64,000 bases of DNA from Gnetum montanum. Lineage: Eukaryota; Streptophyta; Gnetopsida; Gnetales; Gnetaceae. Location of the stretch: positions 26,400 through 90,399 of the forward strand of contig MNCI01013830.1 of the NCBI GenBank assembly GCA_015680685.1, given 5' to 3'. Made by a program: the position numbers and the translations under genes. This document shows positions 24,520-33,935 of this stretch, piece after piece; the first letter of the stretch is position 1, and each line of letters opens with the position of its first letter. The notes beneath the pieces were generated by a model, which searched no databases, was not told the DNA's origin, and saw only the letters and a program-made list of their open reading frames with translations.

Positions 24520-25560
24520 ATCAATTAAAAGTTCTCCAAGATGCTCATGAGGGCCCCTGTGGGGGTCACTATGCTGGAAGATGAATGGATACCAAGGTCC
24601 TACTTGTAGGATATTATTGGCCAACACTATTTCGGGATGCCCATCATTTCGCCCAATCCTGTGAGCATGGCCAACGTGATGGTGGAATGACTACTAGAAT
24701 GGAGGATCTACAACAATGGATTCAACCTTTGGAACCCTTTGATATATGGGGAATAGATTTTATGGGGCGTATTACACTGATGTCCGACAGAAAAGAATAT
24801 ATCATCATTGCTATTGATTATTTAACCAAATGGGCTAATATAGCCTTAGTAATAAACTACACATCATCCACGGCTGCACAATTTGTACAACAACAAATCG
24901 TAAACAGGTTTGGTGTGCCGCATGCACTCATCTCTGATAATGGAACACATTTTATGGGTGCAACCTTCCACAAATTGATGCAATGCTTAGGGGTTTACCA
25001 CCCCCCAAGCTAATGTCCAAGCCGAGGTTACTAACTGGGAGATTACAAGAATATTAATGAGAACGATTAGCAAATTTAGGCGAACTAGAGCACGAAACTG
25101 AACGACACTCTCTAGGCATACCGCTTAACTTGGAAGCTCCCTACAAGATATTCTCCCTATGAGTTAGTGTATGGAAAACTACCAAAGCTCCCTATATAGA
25201 ATGAGCTCCGTACACTATTCATGGCTTGCGACCTTCACCTGGACCTCGACCTAGCACAAAAACAATGGTTGGCAACTCTAAACGTGCTAGACAAGAATAT
25301 ATTGGTTGCACTATCGTTAAATGAGTTATACAAGGCACATAATAAACAACATCATGACTTAAGAATTTGAAGGTTTAGATACCAACCAAGAGACAAGGTC
25401 CTTTACTGGAATCCCATGCATGTACCACAGCGTACAAAATTTCAAACATTGTGGGAAGGACCCTATATTATTCATACAACCTTCCCCTTTGGAGCCATGA
25501 TGATATACAGGCTTGACAGTCCAGATAAAAGGTTATTGGTTAATGTACAATAAACAAAAC
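24520..25560 (+). pseudogene. G2 integrase
   Basis: The zinc-binding start (DAHEGPCGGHYAGR, then FAQSCEHGQRDG) has both His but a damaged second Cys pair. The core is well kept in a 142-residue open stretch: FDIWGIDFMGRI (first Asp), YIIIAIDYLTKWANI and VPHALISDNGTHF (second Asp). After a frame change the Glu region QAEV follows, then YSPYELVYGKLPKLP. The C-terminal part (DKVLYWNPMHVPQRTKFQ, LWEGPYI) ends near 25,560. Confidence 0.93.
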
Positions 25561-27573
25561 CTTTCTGTGAACCAAAAACAACCAGTAAAAATCACACCTC
25601 CACTAGCAGGCAACCTTGCTCTCTATTTCGAATCTCTTCCTTGCAATTCATTCATGGGGGATATGGCCACCTATGCTAATCATTGGAGGCCCTCAATCTT
25701 TTTGATTTTTGTTTTGCACAGTTTTTTTACACATTTATTTAACTCTTCTTGTTTTTGTTTTACAACATCATTATACTTTTTCATTTTTTGTGTGTTTGTG
25801 TGTGTGTGATCCACCATGTAAGTTCATCACCAATAAGTGTTCTTTCTAATGGTATGAACTATTTTCATATTGATTGCTAATGTTTGGTTTTTACCTTTAA
25901 GTCATAATGTTGATACTAAGGTATGTTTCTTTTGATATGGCAAGCAATGAGTTCACTTCATCCATCCATCCACCAGTTTATATGGTCTCTCCCGGCTTGG
26001 AAATGTACAGTCCCCTTCATAATAAAAACTTTAATGAATTGGTGACTGGGCACTTCTCAAACTAAGGAAGGACTCAAGGTTTAACAAGGGTGTGACTTTA
26101 AGGGAACTTGATGCTTTTGTGTTGGCCATTCTCTTGGGTGCTTGGATGTTTTCTTCTTGAGTTTTTTTATCGTTCCAATGTTACCCAATTATCGAAAGCT
26201 GAGACAATAAAAATAAGAAGTCTTTGCATGGTGTGGTTCTCATGCATAAAAATACAAAACATAAAAAAAAAAGAGAAAAGAGAAAGTGAGAATTCAAAGC
26301 ACACCCCTTAGACAAAATAAACTTGGGCTACAAGCACTGGTTATGGAACTCAAAATAAAAATGTTCCCTTTAACTAAGGCCCTTCTCGCTTCCCATTCTC
26401 TCCTCATTTGTTTTGTCAGAATGGTGGTGACTCTTGGGGGAAGCATTCTTGTTATTCAAGAGGATGGATTAATTGGATGCATTGATGCGAAGTCACTAGA
26501 TGTAGTTGGGTTGAGGCTAGAGTTGGAATGAGATTTTCCAAGTCACATTAATCATGAAACACACAAGGGACTGTACACCACCTTGTTCATGGGATTCCAT
26601 TCCATTCGCTTCTCTCCATCCTTCTCTCCATTATCCACCTCATTGTCGGTTGCATCATTAGTGTATATTTTGGTAGATACATCGTATTCTTTTTGGTAAA
26701 TTCTTGCAGTTAAGACTTTAACTCTTGTTCCAAATGACACTCCCAGAGCCTACGAACTCTTTGAATGTGGGTTTTTCAGGGCATTAAGGGCATGAGCCTG
26801 CTTTGGGGAGGACCCATTGACATTCCTATTTGGTGCACCAATTAATTTCTTTCCCTTAACATTTTGCAATTAATTTTATTTTGTTCATTTCCATCTTGAC
26901 ATCCATTTCATCAATGCTATAGTTGTCTCTTTTTATCTATCTTTCTTCTTCCTTTTTTTTCTCCATTCTAATGCTACCAGAGGTTCGCGATTAGTCATAG
27001 GGGTACGGGGCCTGATTTTTTCGATTTTCTCCTAGCCCTAATTTTTTTGATTTTTTCCTAACCCCTACACCTTCGGTAGTCATCATTAATATATCTCCAA
27101 ATCCATATCATCCATACCACAACCTAGCCAATGGACTTACACCGATGCAAGGTATCAATTACATGATGATTCAATTACCCTTGCTAATACAAAATTGTGT
27201 TGTGTGTGTAGATGACGATCATGCAACAATAGACCGGATCTGGAGCAAACATTTGGAATAGAACAGTGTTGAAGCAGCTATGCAAGGAGCAAGATTGATG
27301 ATGCGCTTACAGATGGAATATGAAAGACGCAATCTTGGTGTTGACAGCAGCAACACTTCTTTCTCTCTCTCTTTCTCAAGCTACCAACTAGGGCCTGATG
27401 TCAATGTAATAAGGTGTTCACCCTTGTTGTCATGAACACTAGTTTTGTCAAGTCTTGTAATGATGATTCGTTCACATGTCACCCCATTAGTTTCCTTTGA
27501 GTCAATAATCCCATACCTTCCCGATATTATTGTAAGGAACTCGAGGATGAGTTTTCATTTAGTCATGGGGGTA
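25561..27573 (+). other. G2 3' untranslated region and polypurine tract
   Basis: About 2 kb without a recognised domain. Open frames of 98, 67 and 81 residues have low-complexity hydrophobic composition and no motif. It ends in catgggggta at 27,564-27,573, the polypurine tract before the 3' LTR, preceded by the ctcgaggatgagttttcat block shared with G1. Confidence 0.6.
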
Positions 27574-28391
27574 TGATGGGATGCGATATAGCATACACAA
27601 TATCATGGCATTGCAATATTGCATCCCTCACGATATCGCATACGCGATATCGCGATGCACCATCCTATCTATAAATAAGAGGCGGCTCTCCCTTGTTTCC
27701 TCATCCTAGGCTAGACAGTAGGGAAACTCTGGCAAATTGATCACTCCAGAGATAGAATATTTTCCATGTGTCCATTGTAGGAGTCCTAAAGTGAATGAAT
27801 CTTTATTCGAGTAAACATTGTACCTAAACACAAGTTTGTGTACGGCAATAAAGATGAGATTCTTGGATAAACCTCGCAGTGCATGGAATAGACTAATTAG
27901 GATTTTATTTACTATTATTTATTACCTATTATTTATTATCTATTATTTACTGCTTTCTATCTCAACCCTTCTCTCCTAGTTAAGTGCCTCAATATGACTG
28001 CTTTGAGCACATGCGTTATGCGTGGTGATCCCAGCAACGATTAGCGTTTGGTAGCCACGGTTGCATCAGTTCATGGTGTGTACGGTAAGTGGGAATGGAT
28101 GCTGACGCTAGGTAATTTAGACTTAGTTCATTAGTTAGAGTTAGTAATTAGTTTCTCAACCCTTCACCTTGTTAGCATAGGAGATAAAACATAAAAGCTA
28201 TAAAAATCATATACCTTAGACTTACTTAACCATACACTGTGACAACTACAAGTAAGTCTGGGAAGACAACGAATGATTAACCCTAAGTGTTCCATGGGTG
28301 TGTAGGCACTTAGTCTGCAGAGTTCGACCGGATCGTGCATGGTACGCTCGTATTTGTATGGTTGAGTGTAGGGGTATCTTGCCACTCATCA
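27574..28391 (+). repeat. 3' LTR of G2
   Basis: It runs from TGATGGGATG to CACTCATCA. The GATATC palindrome cluster is at 27,584-27,655 and the TATA box (tctataaataag) at about 27,667-27,678. Compared with the 5' LTR it differs mainly by transitions. Confidence 0.93.
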
Positions 28392-28396
28392 ATAAA
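28392..28396. repeat. Target-site duplication of G2 (right copy)
   Basis: ATAAA, identical to 21,133-21,137. Confidence 0.9.
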
Positions 28397-29520
28397 AAAC
28401 ATTGGAAATTGTTTCTACAAAACCATTCTTGGTTCTAATGTTATTATTCCCCTTTCCCATTACATTTACAATAGAACAATCACCAAAACTTACTATAGAA
28501 TGAAAACTTTCATCTAAGTAAGAAAAACAAGACTTACATCCACACATATGATTGTTGTAGCTCATAGTCACATACCATATATCTGACTAAGACTCTTAGT
28601 TATCTTGAACCACCATCAACAAAGTCTTAGACTCCTCCTCTTCTACAAAATTTGATTTCTCTCCTTTATCATTAGGTAGTTTAGTGTAGCATTCAAAGTG
28701 ATAGTGCCTATATTTAAGACATCTAAAGCATTCCACCTTAGATTTTTCAACTTTTCCTCGACCTTTGCCTTAAAATTTATCACCATCCCCATTGAAATGT
28801 CTATTACCATCTCTATTGCCTCAATCTCCTCTTCCTCTTCCTCTACCTCTTCATCTTGAGGAATAAGTAAAAGTAGAAGACTTCAAAGCTTGCTCTTCAA
28901 AAGTTAAATTTTGATTAATCTTCTATTCATAGACTAACAAAGAACTTTGAAGTTCATCAAGGGAAAGTGCATCAACATCTATAGATTCTTCAATTGAACA
29001 AACAACATAATCAAACATGGGGAATAGGGAACGCAATATCTTCCCAACAATAATCACATCTTCCATCATCTCACCATGAAATCACATGTTGTTGGCTATC
29101 CCCATTGTCATTGTATAATAGCTAGTAACAAACTACCCATCTTTCATCTATAGAGTCTCAAAATCCTTGCTCAAGGCTTGAAGCTATGCACACTTTACTC
29201 TCAAAGACCCTTAATATTTCTTCTTCATAGAATACCAAATATCCTTAGAAGTTTCTTTGCTAAGAATAGTTTTCAAGATAAAATGATCAATTGCTTGAAA
29301 TAAATAATTCTTTGCCTTAAAATCTTTCAACCTCAATTTCTTTCAAGTTCTTTCTTTGTTCATTTGTGAGTGCAACCTTAGCTACAAGTGCTACTACACC
29401 ATCTTCAACAACTTGTTAGTACTCCTTAGACATCAAAAACTTTTCCATCAACATGCTCCAATGGTTATGGTGACCATCAACACATGGAATGACAAGTTGT
29501 ACAAAATTTTCAGACGCCAT
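28397..29520 (-). pseudogene. C1 gag and protease
   Basis: An ATG at 29,520 opens MASENFVQLVIPCVDGHHNH, the copia gag start (FDG..Y..W type), about 78 bases after the primer site. Farther left, ECFRCLKYRHYHFECY is a CCHC zinc knuckle. MCGCKSCFSYLDESF and VNVMGKG then represent the protease-to-integrase linker (NHMCG type), ending ISNVFY at the G2 insertion. The next expected residues, VPNLKSNLL, lie on the other side at 21,130. Stops and frameshifts are scattered throughout. Confidence 0.88.
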
Positions 29521-29597
29521 TTATGCACTACCGTGCCCTTTCTCTTGAGCCTCCTAAACTAGGTGCACTACTATGCTTTTCTCTCTAGCCTCTTAAA

Positions 29598-29614
29598 TTG
29601 AGCTCTAATACCAT
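29598..29614 (-). other. Primer-binding site of C1 (tRNA-iMet type)
   Basis: The minus strand reads ATGGTATTAGAGCTCAA right after the 5' LTR; TGGTATCAGAGC is the usual site complementary to initiator tRNA-Met in copia elements. One transition is visible. Confidence 0.85.
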
Positions 29615-29938
29615 TGTTAGCCTTGGATTAAAAAAAACAACAAAATAGAACAAAACAAGGGCAAACAAAGGCAACTGAATTTCACATTTTTATTCAACTG
29701 ATAATAGCCTTTAAATAAGCAAATACCTCAATGGAAAATAGCAACTAAATCATGATATGAAGCAACTTCTATAAGGGTACTTTTGCAACTATCAACCCTT
29801 CAACAACTAATTCTTCAACTTGTGTAATGACCGGCCATTCAATTTCTAAAAAACAAAAATAACAACCAAATCTGCAAAGACAGTTCCTAAAGACTAGGAC
29901 AAACAAAAAGCATATTTAACAACTAAACACATTTAACT
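29615..29938 (-). repeat. 5' LTR of C1 (324 bp)
   Basis: It shares both termini with 8853-9373 but lacks most of the minisatellite, keeping only fragments of cttctataa and cccttcaac-type units. The terminal base near 29,938 is mutated. Confidence 0.85.
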
Positions 29939-30594
29939 GCCAATGGTATTGTTCGTTTCTTGTTTTTAGTTAAATATAGTTTTGTTTTCTGCACTCGCAG
30001 CGAACTCACAAGCGGGGATATCATTTTAGGCGAACAATGCTTGTCAGATAAAATAAATTCAAATTTGAACATGCTTTTTAATGTATTCAAAATAATCGCT
30101 GGGGTGGAGTCGCGTCGTCAGACGAAATCAGCGCTTTAGCTGCAGTGTACGGAAGGAATGAATTAACATGGGCAGCAATTGTACAGGCTACGGAAGGAAT
30201 GACAATTAACTTTTGAGTCAGGACTTTGACGGTTAAACGAACGTATGTATCCAGTTCATTTAATTGTCAGATTTGGACGCCGGTCACGAGAATCTAAACT
30301 TTTTCGTAGAGCCGTTATAATCCTTATGGTAAAATGCACAGTGGATCTCAGACTGCACGGAAAATTGGAAATGGAATGACAGCTCGTATACAGAAATTGG
30401 AAATTGATGAAAGGAATGACAGCTCACCTGCGTTTATGGACAGATTAGAATTTAGAAGATATGAAACAAACAGGAATGAAAGAAAAGAAGGGTTACTGCG
30501 GTACTGCTCCAACCCGGTAGGGGATCGGAAGATGACACCTAAATACGATACGAGTCATACGACTTATCCTAAGTTTTTATAGATATTGGAGTCT
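29939..30594. other. Low-copy 3' flank of the MYB gene
   Basis: This stretch keeps more CpG than the transposon DNA around it. It contains short imperfect repeats: acggaaggaatga at about 30,148 and 30,190, and gaatgacagctc at about 30,373 and 30,413. An 82-residue open frame on the plus strand has no recognisable motif. No clear polyadenylation signal for the MYB transcript was identified. Confidence 0.5.
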
Positions 30595-32162
30595 TCAATC
30601 TTGATGTTGTGGTGATTCAAAGTTGATGTCGCTGCTGTAGTTCGGTGGACATGAAAGAAGGTTGTCATCCATCCTGTGGCAACTCCACAGTGTATAGTCA
30701 GTCCAGTAGTAGCAATGGTCTAGTTCTTGTTGCCATCTTTTCACCAACATTGGAATTTCATCATCTGTGTTTGCACATGAATTGTCATGGAATGATTTTG
30801 GAGGTTCTCCTTCTGAAACATTAGTAGTATTATTATTACTGGTGCCATGGCTGTCCACAGGAACTATTCGTGACAAGGGAGGCTGCTGTTGTTCCTCCTC
30901 CTCCTCCTCCTCCTGCTCTTGTTGCTGCTGCGATGCAGCATTTTCATGGACATTATTACTACTAGTGGCAGCAGTGTCCTCCTGTTCCTGTCTGGGTTTT
31001 AAGTAACAATTCCAGAAATTCTTGACATGGTTGTCTGTTCTTCCTGGCAACAGTTTGGCGATCTCACACCACCTGTACAACACAAAGCATCATGCATATG
31101 TGTATGTATCTGCGAGTAATCGCAAAGTTAAACGTAAAAAAGCCGATTCAAAATCGGATCGGTTACATAATCGTGTACACGGCAATAATTTTTGTATAGA
31201 TTTTTAAATTTAGTATTTTGTTTCTTGCCAATTCTAATGTAATGGAGAAATTTAAAAGGTTATATTTGACTTTCCACCCTGATTTGAAGTTTGCCATGAG
31301 AAACAGTGAAACATCTTAAAATAATGACAATGTATATAATTTTCCTTTTATTAATATTTTATTGAAATCCGTTTTTTGCACACCGATTTTCTGGATCCGG
31401 ATTTTTAAACTTGCTTACGATGATCCAGATCTCATACTATTTTTCAATGTGTGATCTAAAATATGTTCGTGGTTTAGTATTAATACGTTCTTTTGCTCCA
31501 GAGACATGTTCATCGAGGATAAATTTTTTGGTTCTCTCTCTGAACTAACTTGATTTGCTTACTCAATTTAAGATGGTGATGAAGCTAAGAAAAGAATCAA
31601 AAGAATTCTGTTAAAAGGAAAATATCATCTGTGAACCCACACCACAACACACACCACCACCACCACACACCCCCCGGCGGCAACATTATGTTTTAGCAAT
31701 TCATGAATTTAATATATTTAATGATTACGTCACAGCGGTACATGGAAACGAGAAGTAGCTGAGAGCCTGAGAGCCATACCTGTTGCCAAGGAGGGAGTGC
31801 ATATGAATAATGATGCCGATTTCTCCGGAGGAGAAGTGTTGTGTTCGGAGACCTGGTCTGAGGTAGTTTAGCCATCTGAGCCTGCAACTTTTGCCACACC
31901 TGTTGAGACCTGCAGCATCGCCATAGATTGGATATGTGTGAGTGATAAAATGAAATCCTCAAGAAAATGCTTAGGCATCAAATGCATTTAGAAAGAGAGA
32001 TGAGATGAGATTCAAAATCAAATTTCCTGCAAGCGAAGGCACCAATCTCCAACAAACCACACCATGTGTGGTGATGTGGGATCTGAGCTTCATGTCTTCT
32101 TCAGGACTCCATCTGCCTTTTCTCACGCCTGTGTTGTTTCTGCAGCAGCTTTTGCAAGCCAT
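30595..32162 (-). CDS. R2R3-MYB transcription factor, three exons, intron 1 donor mutated
   Basis: Exons on the minus strand are 32,162-32,027, 31,909-31,780 (130 bp, the classic R2R3 exon 2) and 31,072-30,595, encoding 247 residues. R2 has W18, W38 and W58 ([16 protein letters not shown]). R3 has F71, W90 and W109 ([14 protein letters not shown]). The R3 helix 1 reads SSGEIGIII, where families usually have an acidic EED/EEE run. The C-terminal half is Gln/Glu-rich (about residues 120-150), then acidic and Ser/Asn-rich, ending [14 protein letters not shown]. Such proteins bind AC-rich or MYB-core promoter sites in the nucleus. Intron 2 (707 bp) is GT-AG. Intron 1 (117 bp) ends in AG but begins GAAATT, not GT, and has no other GT; reading through it stops at residue 63. 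Subgroup is unassigned. The gene may be newly broken, spliced unusually, or carry a sequence error. Confidence 0.85.
30884..30923 (-). repeat. Trinucleotide microsatellite coding Glu/Gln run in MYB exon 3
   Basis: On the plus strand (ctc)n followed by ctgctcttgttgctgctg encodes [12 protein letters not shown] on the minus strand. It probably varies in length between alleles. Confidence 0.8.
31073..31779 (-). other. MYB intron 2
   Basis: Begins GTATGG and ends TGTACAG on the minus strand; it splits the Arg codon before W90 in phase 2, the standard second R2R3 position. It contains a CA/CCA-rich low-complexity run at 31,636-31,675. Confidence 0.85.
31910..32026 (-). other. MYB intron 1 with non-canonical GA donor
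   Basis: Placed by phase and family position: exon 1 ends GCA-G and exon 2 begins GT-CTC, so a Gly codon is split. The intron starts GAAATT; a single base (32,025) separates this from GTAATT. It ends GATGCTGCAG. No GT dinucleotide occurs within the intron on the sense strand. Confidence 0.75.
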
Positions 32163-32310
32163 AAACGATACTCAATTGAGTTTAAGTCAATTCTCTTCTC
32201 CCCCACCAGGCACTAACAGTAGCTATGGATGCCGATTACAGAACCAAAACTGATCCGATCTGAACATTCGGCTTTAACCTTATTATGCCATCGACGTAGA
32301 GCACTTTGCC

Positions 32311-32323
32311 ATAAATTTATAGC
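32311..32323 (-). promoter_or_regulatory. Candidate TATA box of the MYB gene
   Basis: The minus strand reads GCTATAAATTTATGG about 155 bases upstream of the ATG, a plausible distance. No other evidence of the start site was found. Confidence 0.45.
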
Positions 32324-32329
32324 TAATGT

Positions 32330-32990
32330 TTGATGTTCGTTTTACCTATGATAAAGATAAACCACAATTTTCTACTCTTCTGACCTGTCCATTCTCCACC
32401 GTAAAATCACAAACAATGCTGCTGAAATCACAAATTTAAGGTGCTCCCACCGATTTAATTTTGGTTAATTGTTTTGGGCTCTTGGCTGCATGGAGTGATG
32501 GTTGAGCCGACAGAATGAAAGCTTGTACAGCAAGATAAAGCATGCTAAGCTATAGTCAGCCGAGAACAGCAGATCAGATCAGAGACAGCATGGAGTCATG
32601 TTCGGGGCCTCAGGGGGTCCTACTGTCGTTTTCAAATTCTTGTTGGGATGCTTGTCTCTAGCGTTGCGTGCGAGTGACTGCAGTTCCTGAACTCATCTGC
32701 CAGTCCGCATTTTAAAGGAATTTTAATAATTATGAAGATAAATTGGAACGAGGTACAATTAGTTGCATCAGAGAGGGACAGACTGCACGCCACCTGCACA
32801 TGCAATGGTGGCATTTTTCTCCAAAAATGTTTTTGTTACATTAATTGGGTTATTTAGTGTCAGCAAAGGGCTTGAATTCGCAGTTCCCACTCTAAACAAA
32901 TCCAGTATGCTCAAAAAGTTTTGGCGTCATGCAAGGAAATATGTTCTCCGCTGCATCTTAAAAGCAAAGGCCGATATACAACATGGGTTA
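32330..32990. other. Upstream low-copy region of the MYB gene
   Basis: No gene is recognised. Base composition is mixed and CpG sites are kept. An open frame of 110 residues on the plus strand from 32,763 runs through a homopolymer insertion and has no domain; I do not call it. Confidence 0.4.
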
Positions 32991-32995
32991 AGCTT

Positions 32996-33067
32996 ACAAT
33001 GCGGTATTTTTTTTTGGGGTGGGGGGCGGGGGGGTTGTCGGACCCCAAAAAGACAATGCGGTATTTT
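32996..33067. repeat. Small inverted-repeat insertion flanked by 15-bp direct repeats
   Basis: acaatgcggtatttt occurs at 32,996-33,010 and again at 33,053-33,067. Between them is a 41-bp segment bounded by a perfect 10-bp inverted repeat, tttttggggt (33,011-33,020) and accccaaaaa (33,042-33,051), with a G-run core. A hairpin-capable insertion with target duplication, or a slippage/repair product, would both fit. Confidence 0.8.
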
Positions 33068-33149
33068 GGAGTGGGTGTTGAAGCCAAATAATTAAAACAT
33101 AGGTGTACTTAATATATATACTTTAAATAGAATTTTATAATTTAGCATT

Positions 33150-33215
33150 GCTTACTAGAATTGAACATATGACATGGAGATTTTAGATAAAAAGTCTTAT
33201 CACTAAGCTAACACC
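33150..33215 (-). repeat. tRNA-like SINE head (box A and box B)
   Basis: On the minus strand TTAGCTTAGTGAT (33,212-33,200) resembles a tRNA box A. TGTTCAATTCT (33,167-33,157) resembles box B with correct-looking spacing. An AT-rich body follows. It cannot fold as a full tRNA with matching acceptor arms, so a tRNA-derived SINE or a decayed tRNA is more likely than a tRNA gene. Confidence 0.4.
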
Positions 33216-33604
33216 TCATTGGTAAATATTAAGGTATTTTAGCACAACTTTCTTTATGGCTTTATCTTATATGAAGGTGCTAAGACTTTGTGAAAGGAAT
33301 GTTCTTAAATGGACAATATTGTTGGAGCATGACCTAGGCATACCTAACTTTTCCCTCAACAAATATTGTAGTGTCTCTACATAGTCTTCAAATGATGAGG
33401 TCCTAGCTAACTAAAAAACATAAATTATAAATTACTAAAAAATTCTATGAATGCTTCGTGATGGCTATATGTCTAGGGATACATATGGTTGGGCGATGTT
33501 GGACCTAGGGACACATATGGTCATATAATTCTAATCCCCCAACCCTTTTCTTTGAAATTTTTTGTTAATCATAGAATCTTTATAGGTAAGAAGGAAGTTA
33601 ATTT

Positions 33605-33935
33605 AAAATCCCATGTGATTACTAGTGATAGGTAACTCAAATAGTTAGCTCATTATCTTGTTAAGCAAGAAGTTGCTAATTTTATAGCACATTTGAGGTC
33701 TTATTATATTCCTATGTCATTTTTCTAATATATTCTATTAACGATATGTCTTGGGGTGTACATATAGTCAAATTATTTTGGGTTCTAACAACCTTACCCA
33801 AATTCCAATGTGATATATAATAATATATATTAATATTAGTGAACCATAGGTGGCTTAAGTAGTTAGCTTATTGTCTTGTTAGGCAAGAGGTTGCTAGAGT
33901 CTTTAGGTATTATTATATTCCTCTATAATTCTTCT
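33605..33935 (+). repeat. Pair of related tRNA-like repeats about 200 bp apart
   Basis: The block tagttagctcattatcttg, then ttaagcaagaagttgct, at about 33,640 recurs as tagttagcttattgtcttg and ttaggcaagaggttgct at about 33,858. Each is followed by a similar attatattcct tail. The gtggcttaagtagttagc part looks like a box A. They may be duplicated SINE-like units or a diverged tandem duplication. Confidence 0.4.

Larger units (their letters stand above)
21138..28391 (+). mobile_element. G2: Ty3/gypsy (Athila/Tat-like) element with LTRs, gag, RT and integrase
   Basis: Length is 7,254 bp with TG...CA LTRs of 805 and 818 bp and a perfect 5-bp duplication ATAAA. Order on the plus strand is primer site, gag, reverse transcriptase, integrase, then a long 3' untranslated region and polypurine tract. 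The reverse transcriptase type and the tRNA-Asp-like primer site point to the Athila/Tat side of gypsy. No protease motif was found. The RNase H domain between RT and integrase is largely missing, so the element is defective beyond its stop codons. Confidence 0.95.
8853..29938 (-). mobile_element. C1: full-length Ty1/copia element, split by nested G1 and G2
   Basis: LTRs sit at both ends, with a tRNA-iMet-type primer site inside the right (5') LTR. Read on the minus strand from right to left, the order is gag, protease, integrase, reverse transcriptase and RNase H: the copia order. Removing G1, G2 and one copy of each target duplication leaves about 4.97 kb, a usual copia length. Flanks are gccat (8848-8852) and gccaa (29,939-29,943), a probable 5-bp duplication with one change. 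All coding parts carry stops. The right end lies about 0.65 kb downstream of the MYB stop codon. Confidence 0.93.

Noticed and set aside
30334-30582. 82-residue plus-strand open frame downstream of the MYB gene
   Set aside because: No motif, no homologue I recognise, and it contains short repeats; not enough support for a gene.
30767-31006. 79-residue plus-strand frame rich in Ser and Cys
   Set aside because: It is the complement of the Glu/Gln-rich MYB exon 3 microsatellite.
32763-33095. 110-residue plus-strand open frame upstream of the MYB gene
   Set aside because: It runs through a G homopolymer and the hairpin insertion, has no domain, and overlaps the MYB upstream region.
33605-33935. 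Possible intact tRNA genes
   Set aside because: Box A-like sequence is present, but no acceptor-stem pairing and no good box B in both copies, so a functional tRNA is not supported.
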